Origin: G963668435 sp963668435
GTDB lineage: Bacteria > Latescibacterota > Latescibacteria > Latescibacterales > Latescibacteraceae
Length of the DNA stretch: 64,000 nt
Direction: 5' to 3'
Assembly (NCBI GenBank): GCA_963668435.2
Contig: CAXXSC010000010.1
Span: 496,001 to 560,000, forward strand
Shown here: positions 8,282 through 18,540 of the stretch, piece after piece
Layout of the letters: each line of letters opens with the position of its first letter
How positions within the stretch are numbered: the first letter of the stretch is position 1
The notes under the pieces: generated by a model
Databases searched by the model: none
The model's input: the letters and a program-made list of their open reading frames with translations, nothing else
Told to the model about the DNA's origin: nothing
Made by a program: the position numbers and the translations under genes

Positions 8282-9103
8282 CTAATCTCGCTGGAGACCC
8301 TGGCTCAAGGACACACTGAACTCAGCTTCATCCGCATTTTTGACATTCGCCATGAGTGATATACGGTATTCACGCGGGAGGATGAAATCGAGGCCGATGA
8401 AACCATATGCAGGGCTTTTTGTTTCAAAAGAGTCACGGGCTGGCACCTGGTTACGCACTGTCGCTGTTCCGATTTTCTGAAGGTTCTCGTCATTTATCTC
8501 CCACCAGATTTCCGAGAATCCGGCGCCAATGGTAAGGTCTGCGTATTCAAGCCTTTTTACAAGTCCGGCACCGACATTGATGTCGACAAATTTCATTTCA
8601 CGGTTCTTGGTCATCATGCTGCCGTCATCGAGGTCCCAGGTGATATTGTCATCGGCCTTGAACATCAATCCACCGCCCTGAACGAATACGCGGGTCCTCG
8701 AATTTTCGAAATTCATGATCCGCATACGGGCTCCTGCTCCAAATGCAGGGACATAATCACTTTCGAAATTCTTCGATGCATTTCCCCAACGTGTCGATCC
8801 TGTGCTTGTCTTGTAGATATAATTATTCTTCTTGTAATCCATATCAAGTGTCGCCCCACCGGCCCGGAAATATATGTCAAACCAGTCGGAAAGCCCGGTT
8901 GTCACCTTGAGAAATGCACGTTCTGAACTTAAATCAAGATCACTCGTATCAATATCATAAACCTGTGTGACTGTGGAATACTCCAATCCAACATAGAGAT
9001 TTTTGTATCCGACCTGGCTGCCGGGATTGGCAAACATCTCACCGTATGCAGCACCTGAAACAAACAGTAGCAGCACGATAACTGATATCTGGCGTAGTCT
9101 CAT
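8282..9103 (-). CDS. Outer-membrane beta-barrel protein
   Basis: 273 residues with a signal peptide (cleavage probably after AYG, about residue 22). The mature part alternates polar and hydrophobic residues with many aromatic strand ends (VGLEYS, FDIYFRAGG, YAFIGLDFIL-like patterns) and ends in short amphipathic strands, as expected of an 8-12-strand barrel. No enzyme motif. Starts 42 nt after the giant Ig-repeat lipoprotein gene on the same strand, so it is probably the last gene of the pil transcript. It could be a porin-like or anchoring protein; function unknown. Confidence 0.72.
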   Translation of the reverse strand: MRLRQISVIVLLLFVSGAAYGEMFANPGSQVGYKNLYVGLEYSTVTQVYDIDTSDLDLSSERAFLKVTTGLSDWFDIYFRAGGATLDMDYKKNNYIYKTSTGSTRWGNASKNFESDYVPAFGAGARMRIMNFENSRTRVFVQGGGLMFKADDNITWDLDDGSMMTKNREMKFVDINVGAGLVKRLEYADLTIGAGFSEIWWEINDENLQKIGTATVRNQVPARDSFETKSPAYGFIGLDFILPREYRISLMANVKNADEAEFSVSLSQGLQRD

Positions 9104-9145
9104 CTGGCTTATCCCCTTACAGCGTATTTGAAACGCATGTATTCT

Positions 9146-12100
9146 TTATTGTGCCGCGTTTATGGTCAGATATATGGGCTGAATGATATCGACCGAATGA
9201 TTACCATTTTCGCTTGTTAGTTTCACTGTGACAATCGCGTTGCTTGGTGAATCTGTCAGCGGATCAAGATTGTTTGTTAACGATGTTATGAACTGCGTTT
9301 TCCCCGGATCGGCAGTTGTAAAGGACTTGCTTGAAAGCTCGCCCTCTGTCGACGTAACTGCAATCGTCGAGTTGGCAAGTACCGGATTACCGTTAACATC
9401 GCTGATATCTATCGTTATCTGCGCGACCTCACCCAGATCGAGAGAATAATCGTTTGCAGAAACCGAGAAATTCGTAACCGCCAGAGAGAATATGACCTGC
9501 GCATAATTCCAGACAGTCACATTATCGCCATCCTGATCAACACCCTCGGTGCGGGCTGTAATCACAGCGACGCCATCGTTTGCCTGGCCGTTACCATCGA
9601 AATCCCATGTCGGAACAGTAAAGCTCCGGGGACTTCCGGAGACTATACCGTAGTTGGGATTGTCTATGGTTCTTGAATTTGTCAGAGTCGGGAACGGATT
9701 GCCCGTATAAAGTGTCACCGCGGCAAGGCCGTTTTCGTCAGTGTATCCTGTAGAGTTCGTTATATACCCGCCTGTCGTGGTGAAATAGACTGCTGTCCCG
9801 GCAGGAACAGGGTTATTATACCGGTCGGCAACCGCGACAGTGACTGTGGCTTTCGTGAAATCCTCACCGATTTTGTTAGCCAGAATATTGATCGGGCTTG
9901 TGTATATCTTGACCCTAGACTCAGTAAACGGATCAGAGGCATCAGTTGTGTCAAGGTAAGGAGGTCCGCCGAAAACCATGAACTGCGTTGTCTCGCTTTC
10001 AACAAGCGGTGACGTCGCATTACCGCTTTCATTGACAATATATGCTCTAACCCTGACCGGGCCTGCTTTCGAGCCTGCATGGAAAGAAACAGTAGCCGCA
10101 CCGTTCAGTGTCGGAACGGGAATACTTTCATATTGGGAACCTTCTGTCGGCGACAGAGCGGCATCAGTATCGTAAGAGCCAACCAGTTCGAACATAACGA
10201 GATTGCCGTCACCAACAGGATTATCCTTGCTGTCCATGACATTCGCCGTTACGATCAGGGTTTCGTTCATGCCAGCGCCCTTGACATTGACAAAGGACGG
10301 GCTGAAAGAGAGCTCTATCGAGCGTGGCGGCCCCGGACTCACAACAATACTGCCATAGCCGATATTATTGCCGACAGTCGCTGTAATCGTTGCAGTACCG
10401 ACCTCTCCTGACGAAAATGATGCGTAAGCCTTACCATTTTCATCCGAACGCACAAAATTGGTTATCTGGCCGATATTCGAGCCGAACTCTACCGTTGTCG
10501 GCGTTGTCACGGGTTCACCGTCGAATTTCAAAAGCTGTGCCTCGACAGTTACATTGGAAATTCCATCAGCTTCAATTGTCGGATTTTCGTTTCCATCATC
10601 GTCATATATCTTGAGCACAATATCGTTGACCGAATTGATAGTACTGCCGATCTCTTCGAAATAGACATAGGTGCCTGACTGGAAAAGCCCCGACTGCCCC
10701 TCAACAAAGACATAGCGGGCTGATTTATCACTGGTCAGTGTCGTAGTGGCAACACCCTTCTCGGTTTTCGCGACGATTGGATCGAGACTTCCACCGTCGG
10801 TGGTGAATGACACCGTTGTGCCGTCAGGAACATTGACAGATGACCCGTTCTTGTCGAAAAGAGTAGCCTTGATCGTGGTTGTTGATTTTCCGTCAGCCAG
10901 GATCGTTTTCGGCTGTGCGGTCAGCGACATATAGGAAACTACGAAACCTGGCAGCGAAAATGTAATCGCCCCCTCTTTTCCACCGGCAGAGGCCGTCAGT
11001 GTGACTTCACGTCCAGCCGATGCGGAAGGATAGGTTATTGTCGATACGGCAACGCTGTTCTCCGTTTTGACAGGACTCAGGACCGCACCCTCGGGAGGAT
11101 CGATCTTGAAATATACGGTCGTGCCGTCGACAACGCCGTTCGAATTGATATCGAGTACCGTCGCGGAAATCGGGAGTGTATAGGTACCGTTTTCGTTGTT
11201 GATGCTTTCGGTCGTCCAGTCGGCATTGAAGCTGGGCTGTATTGTTTCCGGAGCACCGGCGATAGTCAGTGTGGCATCATTTGACTTGATACTTCCAACC
11301 GAGGCCTGAAGTTTGACGCCCTCGAAATCACTGGGTATCTGACCCGAATAGAAATAGGTCGTCGCCGTACCGGATGTTCCTGTCGTGACTGTCGCAGGAC
11401 GTATATACTCACCACCAGCCGGTCCCTCGAGTATCTTGAAACTCACGAGAGTATCAGACACGGGATTTCCATAGGAATCTGTGACAACAGCGATCAGTGC
11501 AGAGTTGTTACCGCCGATAGCCACAATATTGGCGTCAACATTGAGACTCACCGCGCCGGGATCTGCATTAACGAACGTGAACTCCTTGTTCGAAGAAACA
11601 CGGCTTCCATCAATGGTGGCCGCGGCAGAGACTGTTACCGTTCCCGCAGTAGCTCCGCTGATAAGCTGGGCGCTTGCCTTACCGTCGCTGTCAGTTGTCG
11701 CTGATGATGTGATATCGCCTATGGTCGCAAAGAAATTAACCTCTGCATTGCTGATATACTTGTCATTCACAGTATCATACAACTGCACCCAGACATCGAG
11801 CGTATCGCCACCGGTTGAAATAGTCTGCTGTTCGCTGTCGATGGTGAACTGGATACGAGTGAACGTGACCGATGTCGAATCGGCGGCACCGGACCCGCTG
11901 ACAACAATCTTTGCCTCACCGCTTTCGCTCGAGTTGAGCTTGATAGATGCCCTGCCCTGCACATCAGTCGTTGCCTTGATCTCTTCCTTGAACTCATCTT
12001 CGAGGTACCATGTGAATATTATTTCCTCGCCGACAATCGGTACTTCGGCAGCATCTTTAAGATAGGCGGTTATCTCGGTCTCCTCATCGCCACCGGCAAA

Positions 12101-15100
12101 AAGGTTCTCAGGCGATGAAGATACGCTGATATTGACACCGGTGAAATTGACAGGTATCTCCTTCACATGCTCCTTGAACGTTGCCGTTACCAGCGCAGCA
12201 CCGTTTCTCCGCTCACTTTCGAGAATGGCCTCGGCACGGCCGAACTCATCAGTCGAATCAGCGGCGGTAATCGTACCGAGCGTTGTCGTGAAACGTATAA
12301 CCTCACCAATGACAGGATTGAAATTGTCATCCCTGAGAAGCGCTGTAACCGTTGACTGGCTGATACCGTTGGCCGCGATCTGTGTCGGATTGGCGAATAG
12401 TTCGATTCCACGAGCGGTCACCTCGCTGATATTGACCTTCACCGTATCGACAAGCGTTTTTCCAAAGTTGACATAAATGTCGGTTGTTCCCGACTCATAA
12501 CCGGAGGTATATGTCGAGGTCGCAACACCATTATCGTCTGTTACAGAAGTCGCGCCGATGATACCATCGGTCGCACCAAAACGGACTTCCTGCCTCGTTA
12601 TCGGTATATTCGTCGTTGTTTCCTTGACCAGCACGGTGACAACAGATTTCGACTGACCGTCCGACGGCAGAATACTGGGATCGGCAGTAGAAATAAGCGT
12701 TATGCCTTTCAGTTTCAACGTCACCGATTTTTCGAGATCACCAGCTTTAAATATCACTTCAGCATCACGATCCTCATGCGAGGCCAGGCTTGTATAATTG
12801 ACATAAGCGACACCAGGTGTGGAATCGGGATTGGAAGGATCACCTGTCAAGGTTGTCGGTTTTATCGTTCCGGCATCAGTCGAGCAGTAAACTGTCTGAT
12901 TGTTGATCGGCTCACCTTCGGTTCCTGCCAGTGTAATAGTGAAATTAACTGTGGAAATACCGTCGGCGAGAAGCTCGAATTCACTTGGCGAAGCAGTAAT
13001 TTTTGCGACTGTCCCCTCTGCACCGGGGAGCGTCAGTTCTTTTGTATCCTGTTTGCCACCGGAAGAGGCTATTATATTGATGATAGTTCCCGCATCGGAA
13101 GGTGAATAAACCAGTGTAGTCGATGCGACACCGTCAGTGGTCGTGACCTCCGGGTCGATAACACCGACATCACCCACAATCGAGAAATTAACGATAGTAC
13201 CATCCACAACCTTGTTCCTGTTCACATCGGAAACAATGGCGGAAACAGTCAAACCATAGGTGCCGTCACTTTTTTCCTGGAAATTATCGGTATCAAAACC
13301 GACAACCACAGACTCCGGCTGACCGGTTATTGTCAGATTGACTGTATCCTTGATCGTTCCAATCGCCGCCTGGATCTCGACACCATTCTGCACCGAACCT
13401 GTCATGCCCGAAACGAACGTGACTGATGCGATACCGACAGAGTTCGATACTGCGGTAACTGTTTCCAGATGCTCTCCGCCGCCGGGGCCTTTGATAATCG
13501 AAAATGTGACCGTCTCCCCCGATTTCGGATTTCCAGTCTCGTCAAAAACCCTGGCTATAATCGAAATCGAGTTTTCACCTATGCGTACAAAATTCTTCGA
13601 GGATTCAACGCTGATAGAACCGACATCGGCGGCATCGAAGATAACACTTGTCGATGCACTGACCGCCGGATCCTTTATTGAGGCCATAACCGTCGCCGTA
13701 CCGGCATTGTTGCCGCTGACCAGGGTCGCAGAGACACTGCCGTCGGCATTTCCAGTTTTAACGGTTATTGTGCCCAGAGTAGAGGAAAACTCGACATCAT
13801 CGGCATTAATCGCAATAAGCGCACCGTTTTTGTCTTTAAGGGAGGCTGTCAGGGTAACATCGCTGCCACCGGCAAGAATAGTGCTGTTCTCGGGTATTAC
13901 GGAAAAAGTATAATCCGTGAAATCGATTTCGAGGCTGTCGGCAAAACCGTTGGCGCTGATCCTGATCAACGCCGTGCCCGCTGAATCAGACCTGAGATAG
14001 GCAGTTATCTTACCTTCTGTCGAGGTCGAATCGCAGACAGAAGTCCCGGACTCGGTTTTCGCGGCATTGACAAGTGTACCAAGTGTTGTTTCAAGCGTCA
14101 CCGTCTCATCGACAATGGCCGAGCCGGAAGCATCGCTGAGGGTAACCGTCAGACGTGACATCGATTCATCATCGGCGACAAGAACCAGCGGATCGGCAGT
14201 AGCCTGAATGTCTGAACCGGAAAACTCGACAGAGGTTACTTTCGCAAGCGACTGATACGCGGCAATTATCTGTGCAACACCGTTGTATCGCGCGCTTTTC
14301 AGACTGACAGAGGCCTCACCCCAGTCATCGGTGACCGCTGAGGATTGAATCGTACCCAGACTTGTCGAGAAATAAACCGTCTCACCCTTGATAGGGTTGT
14401 TATCCGCATCAAAAAGGAAAGCCTTGATTGTGGCGAGGTCACTGCCGTTGGCCGACAGTTCGGACGGGCTGCCTGACACTGTCATGAAAAGCTGCTTGAT
14501 GAAAGATAATTCGCTTGTAAACTGAAGCCCTTCCGCGAGTGTAGCAGTCAGCATCCCTTTACCGGAAACACTGCCGCCAAAAACGATACATTCTGCTACA
14601 CCATCGCTGTCTGTGGAGACTTCCGTTGTACGCACGGTACCCAACGCCGATGCGAATAAAAGCCGGGCACCCTCCACTGCTGCACCGGTTGTCGTTTCCT
14701 TGACTGAAACGCTTACCGATGTCGAATCGGCGCCGTTGGCGAAAACAACTGTTTTATCAACAGTTCCGGATAATGTAATACCGCGGAATGTCACAGTGCT
14801 TGTCCCGACAGAGGCATCAGCTTTCGCCGCTTTTGCCGCGCTTTCTTCTCCGGCGGACTCCTTGGCGGCAACAGCTGCTTTGGCAACTGCGGTTGTGGCA
14901 GTCACCGTGCAGGTAAGGTCTGTTGCAGAAGGCGAACTGGTAAGAATCGCGGTCGCAATGCCGCTTTGATCAGAATACGCCTGGTTTGTAATCGTTCCAT
15001 TGGTGGCAGCGAAACTTACCAGCGCTCCCGGGAGAGGCTGGCCGAGTGAATCGATCACCGTGGCGCTTATCGTGGATGTGCTTACACCGTCCGCGAGAAT

Positions 15101-15571
15101 GGAGGAAGGCGATGCGGTAACAAGACCGGCACCGGGCGCAACTGTAATAAAAACAGTATCAGAATAATTTTCAAGAGAGGCTGTAACCGAGGCAGTACCC
15201 GAACGAGTTCCCGCATAAAGAATTGCACGTGCATATCCCTTGGCATCAGTAATTTCATTCTGCGCAAGTACAACCAGCTTACTGCCGGAAATAGCGGCAC
15301 TGAAATTGACTTTGACACCGCTGACAACATTCAGCGTGTCATTGTTGGCATATACTTTGACCAGGACATTCGCCGAACCACCGTTCGCTGAAATCGAGGA
15401 GGCATCAGAATAAATCAGGAGCTTCTTCGTCTCTGATTGAGCCTCTTCCTCCGGGCCGGTCGTTTCCTCGCAGGAAAAGAGCAGCATGAAAAAGAGCAGT
15501 AGTATAATGAGCGGGAAAACCTCAAAAACACGTGGTTTCCGCCTGAATTTAGTTATCGATGTCGATTTCAT
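9146..15571 (-). CDS. Giant surface lipoprotein of tandem bacterial Ig-like (Big_1/invasin-type) domains
   Basis: 2141 residues. Basic N-terminus, hydrophobic segment and lipobox LFSC (Cys34) predict a lipoprotein. About 18-20 Ig-like modules of 90-105 residues follow to the C-terminus. Each shows the Big_1 pattern: ILADGxSxSTI, then xGxPVxGxxVxF, GTI or GTL, and DxxGxAxxxLxSG. Such modules form long stiff rods in intimins, invasins and other adhesins. No barrel, protease or sortase signal is present. An Ala/Lys/Glu-rich linker (about 226-250) interrupts the early modules. Starts 65 nt after pilQ on the same strand, so it is likely co-transcribed with the pilus genes. Role as a surface stalk or adhesin is inferred. 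Confidence 0.85.
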   Translation of the reverse strand: MKSTSITKFRRKPRVFEVFPLIILLLFFMLLFSCEETTGPEEEAQSETKKLLIYSDASSISANGGSANVLVKVYANNDTLNVVSGVKVNFSAAISGSKLVVLAQNEITDAKGYARAILYAGTRSGTASVTASLENYSDTVFITVAPGAGLVTASPSSILADGVSTSTISATVIDSLGQPLPGALVSFAATNGTITNQAYSDQSGIATAILTSSPSATDLTCTVTATTAVAKAAVAAKESAGEESAAKAAKADASVGTSTVTFRGITLSGTVDKTVVFANGADSTSVSVSVKETTTGAAVEGARLLFASALGTVRTTEVSTDSDGVAECIVFGGSVSGKGMLTATLAEGLQFTSELSFIKQLFMTVSGSPSELSANGSDLATIKAFLFDADNNPIKGETVYFSTSLGTIQSSAVTDDWGEASVSLKSARYNGVAQIIAAYQSLAKVTSVEFSGSDIQATADPLVLVADDESMSRLTVTLSDASGSAIVDETVTLETTLGTLVNAAKTESGTSVCDSTSTEGKITAYLRSDSAGTALIRISANGFADSLEIDFTDYTFSVIPENSTILAGGSDVTLTASLKDKNGALIAINADDVEFSSTLGTITVKTGNADGSVSATLVSGNNAGTATVMASIKDPAVSASTSVIFDAADVGSISVESSKNFVRIGENSISIIARVFDETGNPKSGETVTFSIIKGPGGGEHLETVTAVSNSVGIASVTFVSGMTGSVQNGVEIQAAIGTIKDTVNLTITGQPESVVVGFDTDNFQEKSDGTYGLTVSAIVSDVNRNKVVDGTIVNFSIVGDVGVIDPEVTTTDGVASTTLVYSPSDAGTIINIIASSGGKQDTKELTLPGAEGTVAKITASPSEFELLADGISTVNFTITLAGTEGEPINNQTVYCSTDAGTIKPTTLTGDPSNPDSTPGVAYVNYTSLASHEDRDAEVIFKAGDLEKSVTLKLKGITLISTADPSILPSDGQSKSVVTVLVKETTTNIPITRQEVRFGATDGIIGATSVTDDNGVATSTYTSGYESGTTDIYVNFGKTLVDTVKVNISEVTARGIELFANPTQIAANGISQSTVTALLRDDNFNPVIGEVIRFTTTLGTITAADSTDEFGRAEAILESERRNGAALVTATFKEHVKEIPVNFTGVNISVSSSPENLFAGGDEETEITAYLKDAAEVPIVGEEIIFTWYLEDEFKEEIKATTDVQGRASIKLNSSESGEAKIVVSGSGAADSTSVTFTRIQFTIDSEQQTISTGGDTLDVWVQLYDTVNDKYISNAEVNFFATIGDITSSATTDSDGKASAQLISGATAGTVTVSAAATIDGSRVSSNKEFTFVNADPGAVSLNVDANIVAIGGNNSALIAVVTDSYGNPVSDTLVSFKILEGPAGGEYIRPATVTTGTSGTATTYFYSGQIPSDFEGVKLQASVGSIKSNDATLTIAGAPETIQPSFNADWTTESINNENGTYTLPISATVLDINSNGVVDGTTVYFKIDPPEGAVLSPVKTENSVAVSTITYPSASAGREVTLTASAGGKEGAITFSLPGFVVSYMSLTAQPKTILADGKSTTTIKATLFDKNGSSVNVPDGTTVSFTTDGGSLDPIVAKTEKGVATTTLTSDKSARYVFVEGQSGLFQSGTYVYFEEIGSTINSVNDIVLKIYDDDGNENPTIEADGISNVTVEAQLLKFDGEPVTTPTTVEFGSNIGQITNFVRSDENGKAYASFSSGEVGTATITATVGNNIGYGSIVVSPGPPRSIELSFSPSFVNVKGAGMNETLIVTANVMDSKDNPVGDGNLVMFELVGSYDTDAALSPTEGSQYESIPVPTLNGAATVSFHAGSKAGPVRVRAYIVNESGNATSPLVESETTQFMVFGGPPYLDTTDASDPFTESRVKIYTSPINILANKIGEDFTKATVTVAVADRYNNPVPAGTAVYFTTTGGYITNSTGYTDENGLAAVTLYTGNPFPTLTNSRTIDNPNYGIVSGSPRSFTVPTWDFDGNGQANDGVAVITARTEGVDQDGDNVTVWNYAQVIFSLAVTNFSVSANDYSLDLGEVAQITIDISDVNGNPVLANSTIAVTSTEGELSSKSFTTADPGKTQFITSLTNNLDPLTDSPSNAIVTVKLTSENGNHSVDIIQPIYLTINAAQ
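10935..15115 (-). repeat. Higher-order duplication of a seven-domain Ig block inside the giant lipoprotein gene
   Basis: Two consecutive blocks of about 2.06-2.1 kb (roughly 15115-13020 and 13000-10935) encode the same order of seven Ig-like domains. Paired landmarks include GITLSGT / GITLIST followed by VKETTT in both, ARYNGVAQ / ERRNGAAL, IIKGPGGGEH / ILEGPAGGEY, and closing LTLPG / FSLPG. The copies are diverged, so the duplication is old. Confidence 0.75.
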
Positions 15572-15636
15572 GATCTACCTCGGAATCAACGATATATGTC
15601 GTAAATTATTTCAAGTCCGGCGGACCGGTATGTCGC

Positions 15637-16893
15637 TTACGATCCGATATCCTCTGGCTTTAACTCTGATATAATATTAGGTGTTATAAAAATATGAAGA
15701 TCTGTCTGTTTGTAGTCGGTCTTCGAATACTTGAACAGCTGGCCAATCAGCGGAATGTCCTGCAGGATGGGTATACCCATGTCATGATTGGATTCCTGCT
15801 GCTGCTGCATACCACCGATAACCGCCGTTTCTCCATCGGTGACAATCATCTTCACCTGGGCCTTTTCCTCGTTGATTTTGAGACCGATACCGACACCCTC
15901 AGCAGTACTCCTTGTCGCCTCAACATCGAGAAGAATCCTGTCATCGGCAAGAATATGCGGTGTCACAATCAGGCTCGTAATGGCCGGTTGAAGGTTTATA
16001 ACAGAGTTTCTGGCTTCATCATAGGTAATGATCGGCACCTGCTGACCAGAACTGATCATTGCCGGTTCGTTATCCTGAGTAGTTACCTGTGGCTGTGAAA
16101 TCACATTCGCCTTGTTCTTATCAATCATGGTCGCCAGAACGGCATTAATGGTCGCACCGGAAACTGTACCTGCATAGGAACCGACAAGAAGTTTATCGTC
16201 CTCTGCAGTCGTGTACTGGGTAATTTGATTGCCATCTTTGATAGCATTCCAGTTGATGCCGAGTTCCGCGACAGAGCCGGCATCAATAGTCACCATCTTG
16301 ACTCTGATATTAACCTGACGCGTTTCAGTATCAAGTTCTTGAACGATATCCTGAATAACCGCAAGGCTTGAATCGGTTACTGTGAAAACCAGAGAGTTGG
16401 TTCTGAGATCGACGGAGGGACGGTCAGCCTCGCCAAGCAGCGGATCGAGTGTCCGTTTGACATCCTCCGCCCTAGCATTGTCGATTTTCATTACATGCAC
16501 GCTCACCGTTTCGCCGAGACGCTCTTCCAGACGGCGCTTATTCAGTTCTTCACGAAGTGCCTCCTGCTGCTGTTCGTATGCTGCGCGCGGCAGAACCTTG
16601 ACAAATCCCCTGTCCTCGATACCTACAAGATCGTTCATGCGCAGAACTGCGACAAAGGCCTCTTTCCAAGTCACATCCTTAAGATATATGGAACAATCGC
16701 CCTCGATGGTCTTGTCGAGCACGATATTACGTCCACCAATCTCAGAAAGCGTTTTCATTATATGACGAATGTCGGCACTCTGGAAATCCAGCTCGGAAAT
16801 TGGGATGTCGGCCGCCTGCGCTCCCACGGAAATCAACAGAAGGAGAACAAGCCCGGCCATAAACACCGCATGTTTTGTCGTCGCGCCTCTCAT
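15637..16893 (-). CDS. pilQ: Type IV pilus secretin PilQ, short form
   Basis: 418 residues from ATG 16893, chosen because it has a GAGGA ribosome site, lies 22 nt after the pilP stop and gives a clean signal peptide. Domains: short secretin/TonB-like N-domain (about 30-100, LDFQSADIRHIMKTL), an N1-type domain (about 120-200) and the secretin pore (about 205-415) with VISQPQVTTQDN, the VPIITYD segment and GIPILQDIPLIGQLF. Forms the outer-membrane channel through which pili extend. It lacks the AMIN peptidoglycan-binding domains of the usual 650-750-residue PilQ, so wall anchoring may depend on another protein. Last pil gene of the operon. Confidence 0.92.
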   Translation of the reverse strand: MRGATTKHAVFMAGLVLLLLISVGAQAADIPISELDFQSADIRHIMKTLSEIGGRNIVLDKTIEGDCSIYLKDVTWKEAFVAVLRMNDLVGIEDRGFVKVLPRAAYEQQQEALREELNKRRLEERLGETVSVHVMKIDNARAEDVKRTLDPLLGEADRPSVDLRTNSLVFTVTDSSLAVIQDIVQELDTETRQVNIRVKMVTIDAGSVAELGINWNAIKDGNQITQYTTAEDDKLLVGSYAGTVSGATINAVLATMIDKNKANVISQPQVTTQDNEPAMISSGQQVPIITYDEARNSVINLQPAITSLIVTPHILADDRILLDVEATRSTAEGVGIGLKINEEKAQVKMIVTDGETAVIGGMQQQQESNHDMGIPILQDIPLIGQLFKYSKTDYKQTDLHIFITPNIISELKPEDIGS

Positions 16894-16915
16894 TGCAGTA
16901 TCCTCGATTTCAGAT

Positions 16916-17923
16916 TTATCGTATCGTAAAGGACATGACATCCTGACGGCTCGCAAACACACCGCCGTCCGCATCATGTGCTGTCACTTTCCAGTAAAGC
17001 GTCATCCCCGGCTCGATCCCGTTCTCATTTGCCAGGATATACGAAGAGGCCGGGATATCACCGCGCATGAACAGGGGTGATGAGAAATCCCTGTCATCGT
17101 CGAAAACGATCCTATATGTAACATTCAGCCCTTTGCGGTCTGACCAGTTAAGCTCATATGGGAGCGACACAAGCGTAGCATTCGGTGGTGATATAATGGA
17201 AAATGCCGCTTGCCCGCCATCATCGGTATCTTTCGTGTCAGCCGTTTCATTGTTATCTGCACCCGGCCTGAACCATGTCTCGTCGATTGTCTTCGTATCC
17301 AGAGAATTGACCATCACCTCATCGACCTGAATGACCGGATTTTCCGCCGACACCTCTTTAGTCGAGTACTGAATCTCGATTCCCGGCTTCTTCACCTGAA
17401 CTTCGGAAGCCCCCACGATCTCCTCGATTGTCGATTTCGAATCCTCGAGCCGGAAAAGGATAGTCATTGCACGACCATACTTAACTATATGCAAACGGAT
17501 CGAGTCCTCGGTGATATTGGTCACATATCCGCCAAAAACCTTGTATCCTTCTCGAAGAACATAGCTGTATTCGTGTTCGTCGGTCACCAGAGCATAATAA
17601 TCCTCGCCGCTGGTAACGATGCCTTTCAGTGAGGCGCCCTCATAATTGAAAAGATCCTTTATGGGCTTTTCAGCCTCCGGCCCTTCCTCTTCGACAACAG
17701 GCGCGAGCGAGTTGAAAGGATCACGTTTTCCGGCGCCTCGGTAGTTATAGGCCGGGCGTTCATATTTCGTGGAATCCTCGACAGCCTCTGCCGTTTCGGT
17801 CTTCTGGGCGTCCTTCTTCTCAGCCGTCTGTTGCGCTGTGGCCGCGAAAGGACACAGGAAAAGCAGCATCAGGGAAGTAATCCAGATATTCCGACTGTTA
17901 TTTAGCTTTTTCTTCACTCGCAA
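16916..17923 (-). CDS. pilP: PilP-like pilus assembly protein with fibronectin-like C-terminal extension
   Basis: 335 residues, signal peptide to about residue 31 (FAATAQ). The middle (about 58-150) holds the PilP signature GKRDPFNSLAP and a small beta domain (LKGIVTSGEDYYALVTDE). PilP is the periplasmic link between PilNO in the inner membrane and the PilQ secretin. The last 95 residues (from AFSIISPPNATLV) form an extra beta-sandwich of fibronectin type III pattern (TLYWKVTAHD), absent from normal PilP proteins of about 175 residues. The start overlaps the end of pilO by 26 nt, indicating coupling. Identity is good; the extension's role is unknown. Confidence 0.85.
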   Translation of the reverse strand: MRVKKKLNNSRNIWITSLMLLFLCPFAATAQQTAEKKDAQKTETAEAVEDSTKYERPAYNYRGAGKRDPFNSLAPVVEEEGPEAEKPIKDLFNYEGASLKGIVTSGEDYYALVTDEHEYSYVLREGYKVFGGYVTNITEDSIRLHIVKYGRAMTILFRLEDSKSTIEEIVGASEVQVKKPGIEIQYSTKEVSAENPVIQVDEVMVNSLDTKTIDETWFRPGADNNETADTKDTDDGGQAAFSIISPPNATLVSLPYELNWSDRKGLNVTYRIVFDDDRDFSSPLFMRGDIPASSYILANENGIEPGMTLYWKVTAHDADGGVFASRQDVMSFTIR

Positions 17924-18524
17924 CTTCCTGGAAAAGATAGGTTGTCAGGGTACATTCGATTGTGAGGTTCCTCGGCTGATTTTCGAGCCCCTCATAATTT
18001 TCTTCTTTTTCCTGCATATCGAACGTGTTCATAGCGATCCGCAAATCGGAAAAGCTCATGATGCGCGGCAAGGTCATGATCCTGCCGATGAACGAGGCAA
18101 ACTGGTGGTAGCCCGCCTCAACGGTCATTCTGTACTTATTCGCCTTATACGGACGGTCGCCGCCCTCGATCCGCTCCTGAACATCGAAGCCAACGAGATA
18201 GACATTAGACTCCCGCTCCACCGCGGAAAACTGGCTGAGCAGAACCGAGACATCCTCCTCGACAGGAAGCAGCGCCTCCATTTCGGCCAGCCGCCCCTTG
18301 AGCTCATCGCGCTCCGCATTCATCTCGTCGACTGTTTTCATCGAGTTTTTCACTGCGGCGAGTTTCTGACGAGCGGTCGTGAGCTCCGCTTTTTTCGCGG
18401 CGACCTCTTCTTTGAGAGGTTTCACCATGAACTGAAAAAAAGCGGCAACGATCACAACAGGGATCAGGAACATCATGATCAGCTTTTGGTTTTTCGGATC
18501 TCGTACATCAAATTCTATAGCCAT
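17898..18524 (-). CDS. pilO: Type IV pilus inner-membrane platform protein PilO
   Basis: 208 residues: short cytoplasmic start, one membrane helix (about 15-33), a coiled-coil segment (about 38-80, KKAELTTARQKLAAVKNSM) and a ferredoxin-like periplasmic domain that includes YKANKYRMTVEAGYHQFASFIGRI. This is the standard PilO layout. It pairs with PilN to form the alignment complex between PilM and PilP/PilQ. 16 nt after pilN, 26-nt overlap with pilP. Confidence 0.9.
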   Translation of the reverse strand: MAIEFDVRDPKNQKLIMMFLIPVVIVAAFFQFMVKPLKEEVAAKKAELTTARQKLAAVKNSMKTVDEMNAERDELKGRLAEMEALLPVEEDVSVLLSQFSAVERESNVYLVGFDVQERIEGGDRPYKANKYRMTVEAGYHQFASFIGRIMTLPRIMSFSDLRIAMNTFDMQEKEENYEGLENQPRNLTIECTLTTYLFQEVASEEKAK

Positions 18525-18540
18525 GAAAATCTCCGCTTAC

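Noticed and set aside
9146..15571. CRISPR-like or transposon origin of the repeats
   Set aside because: The repetition is at the protein level (Ig modules) with strongly diverged DNA and an uninterrupted frame.
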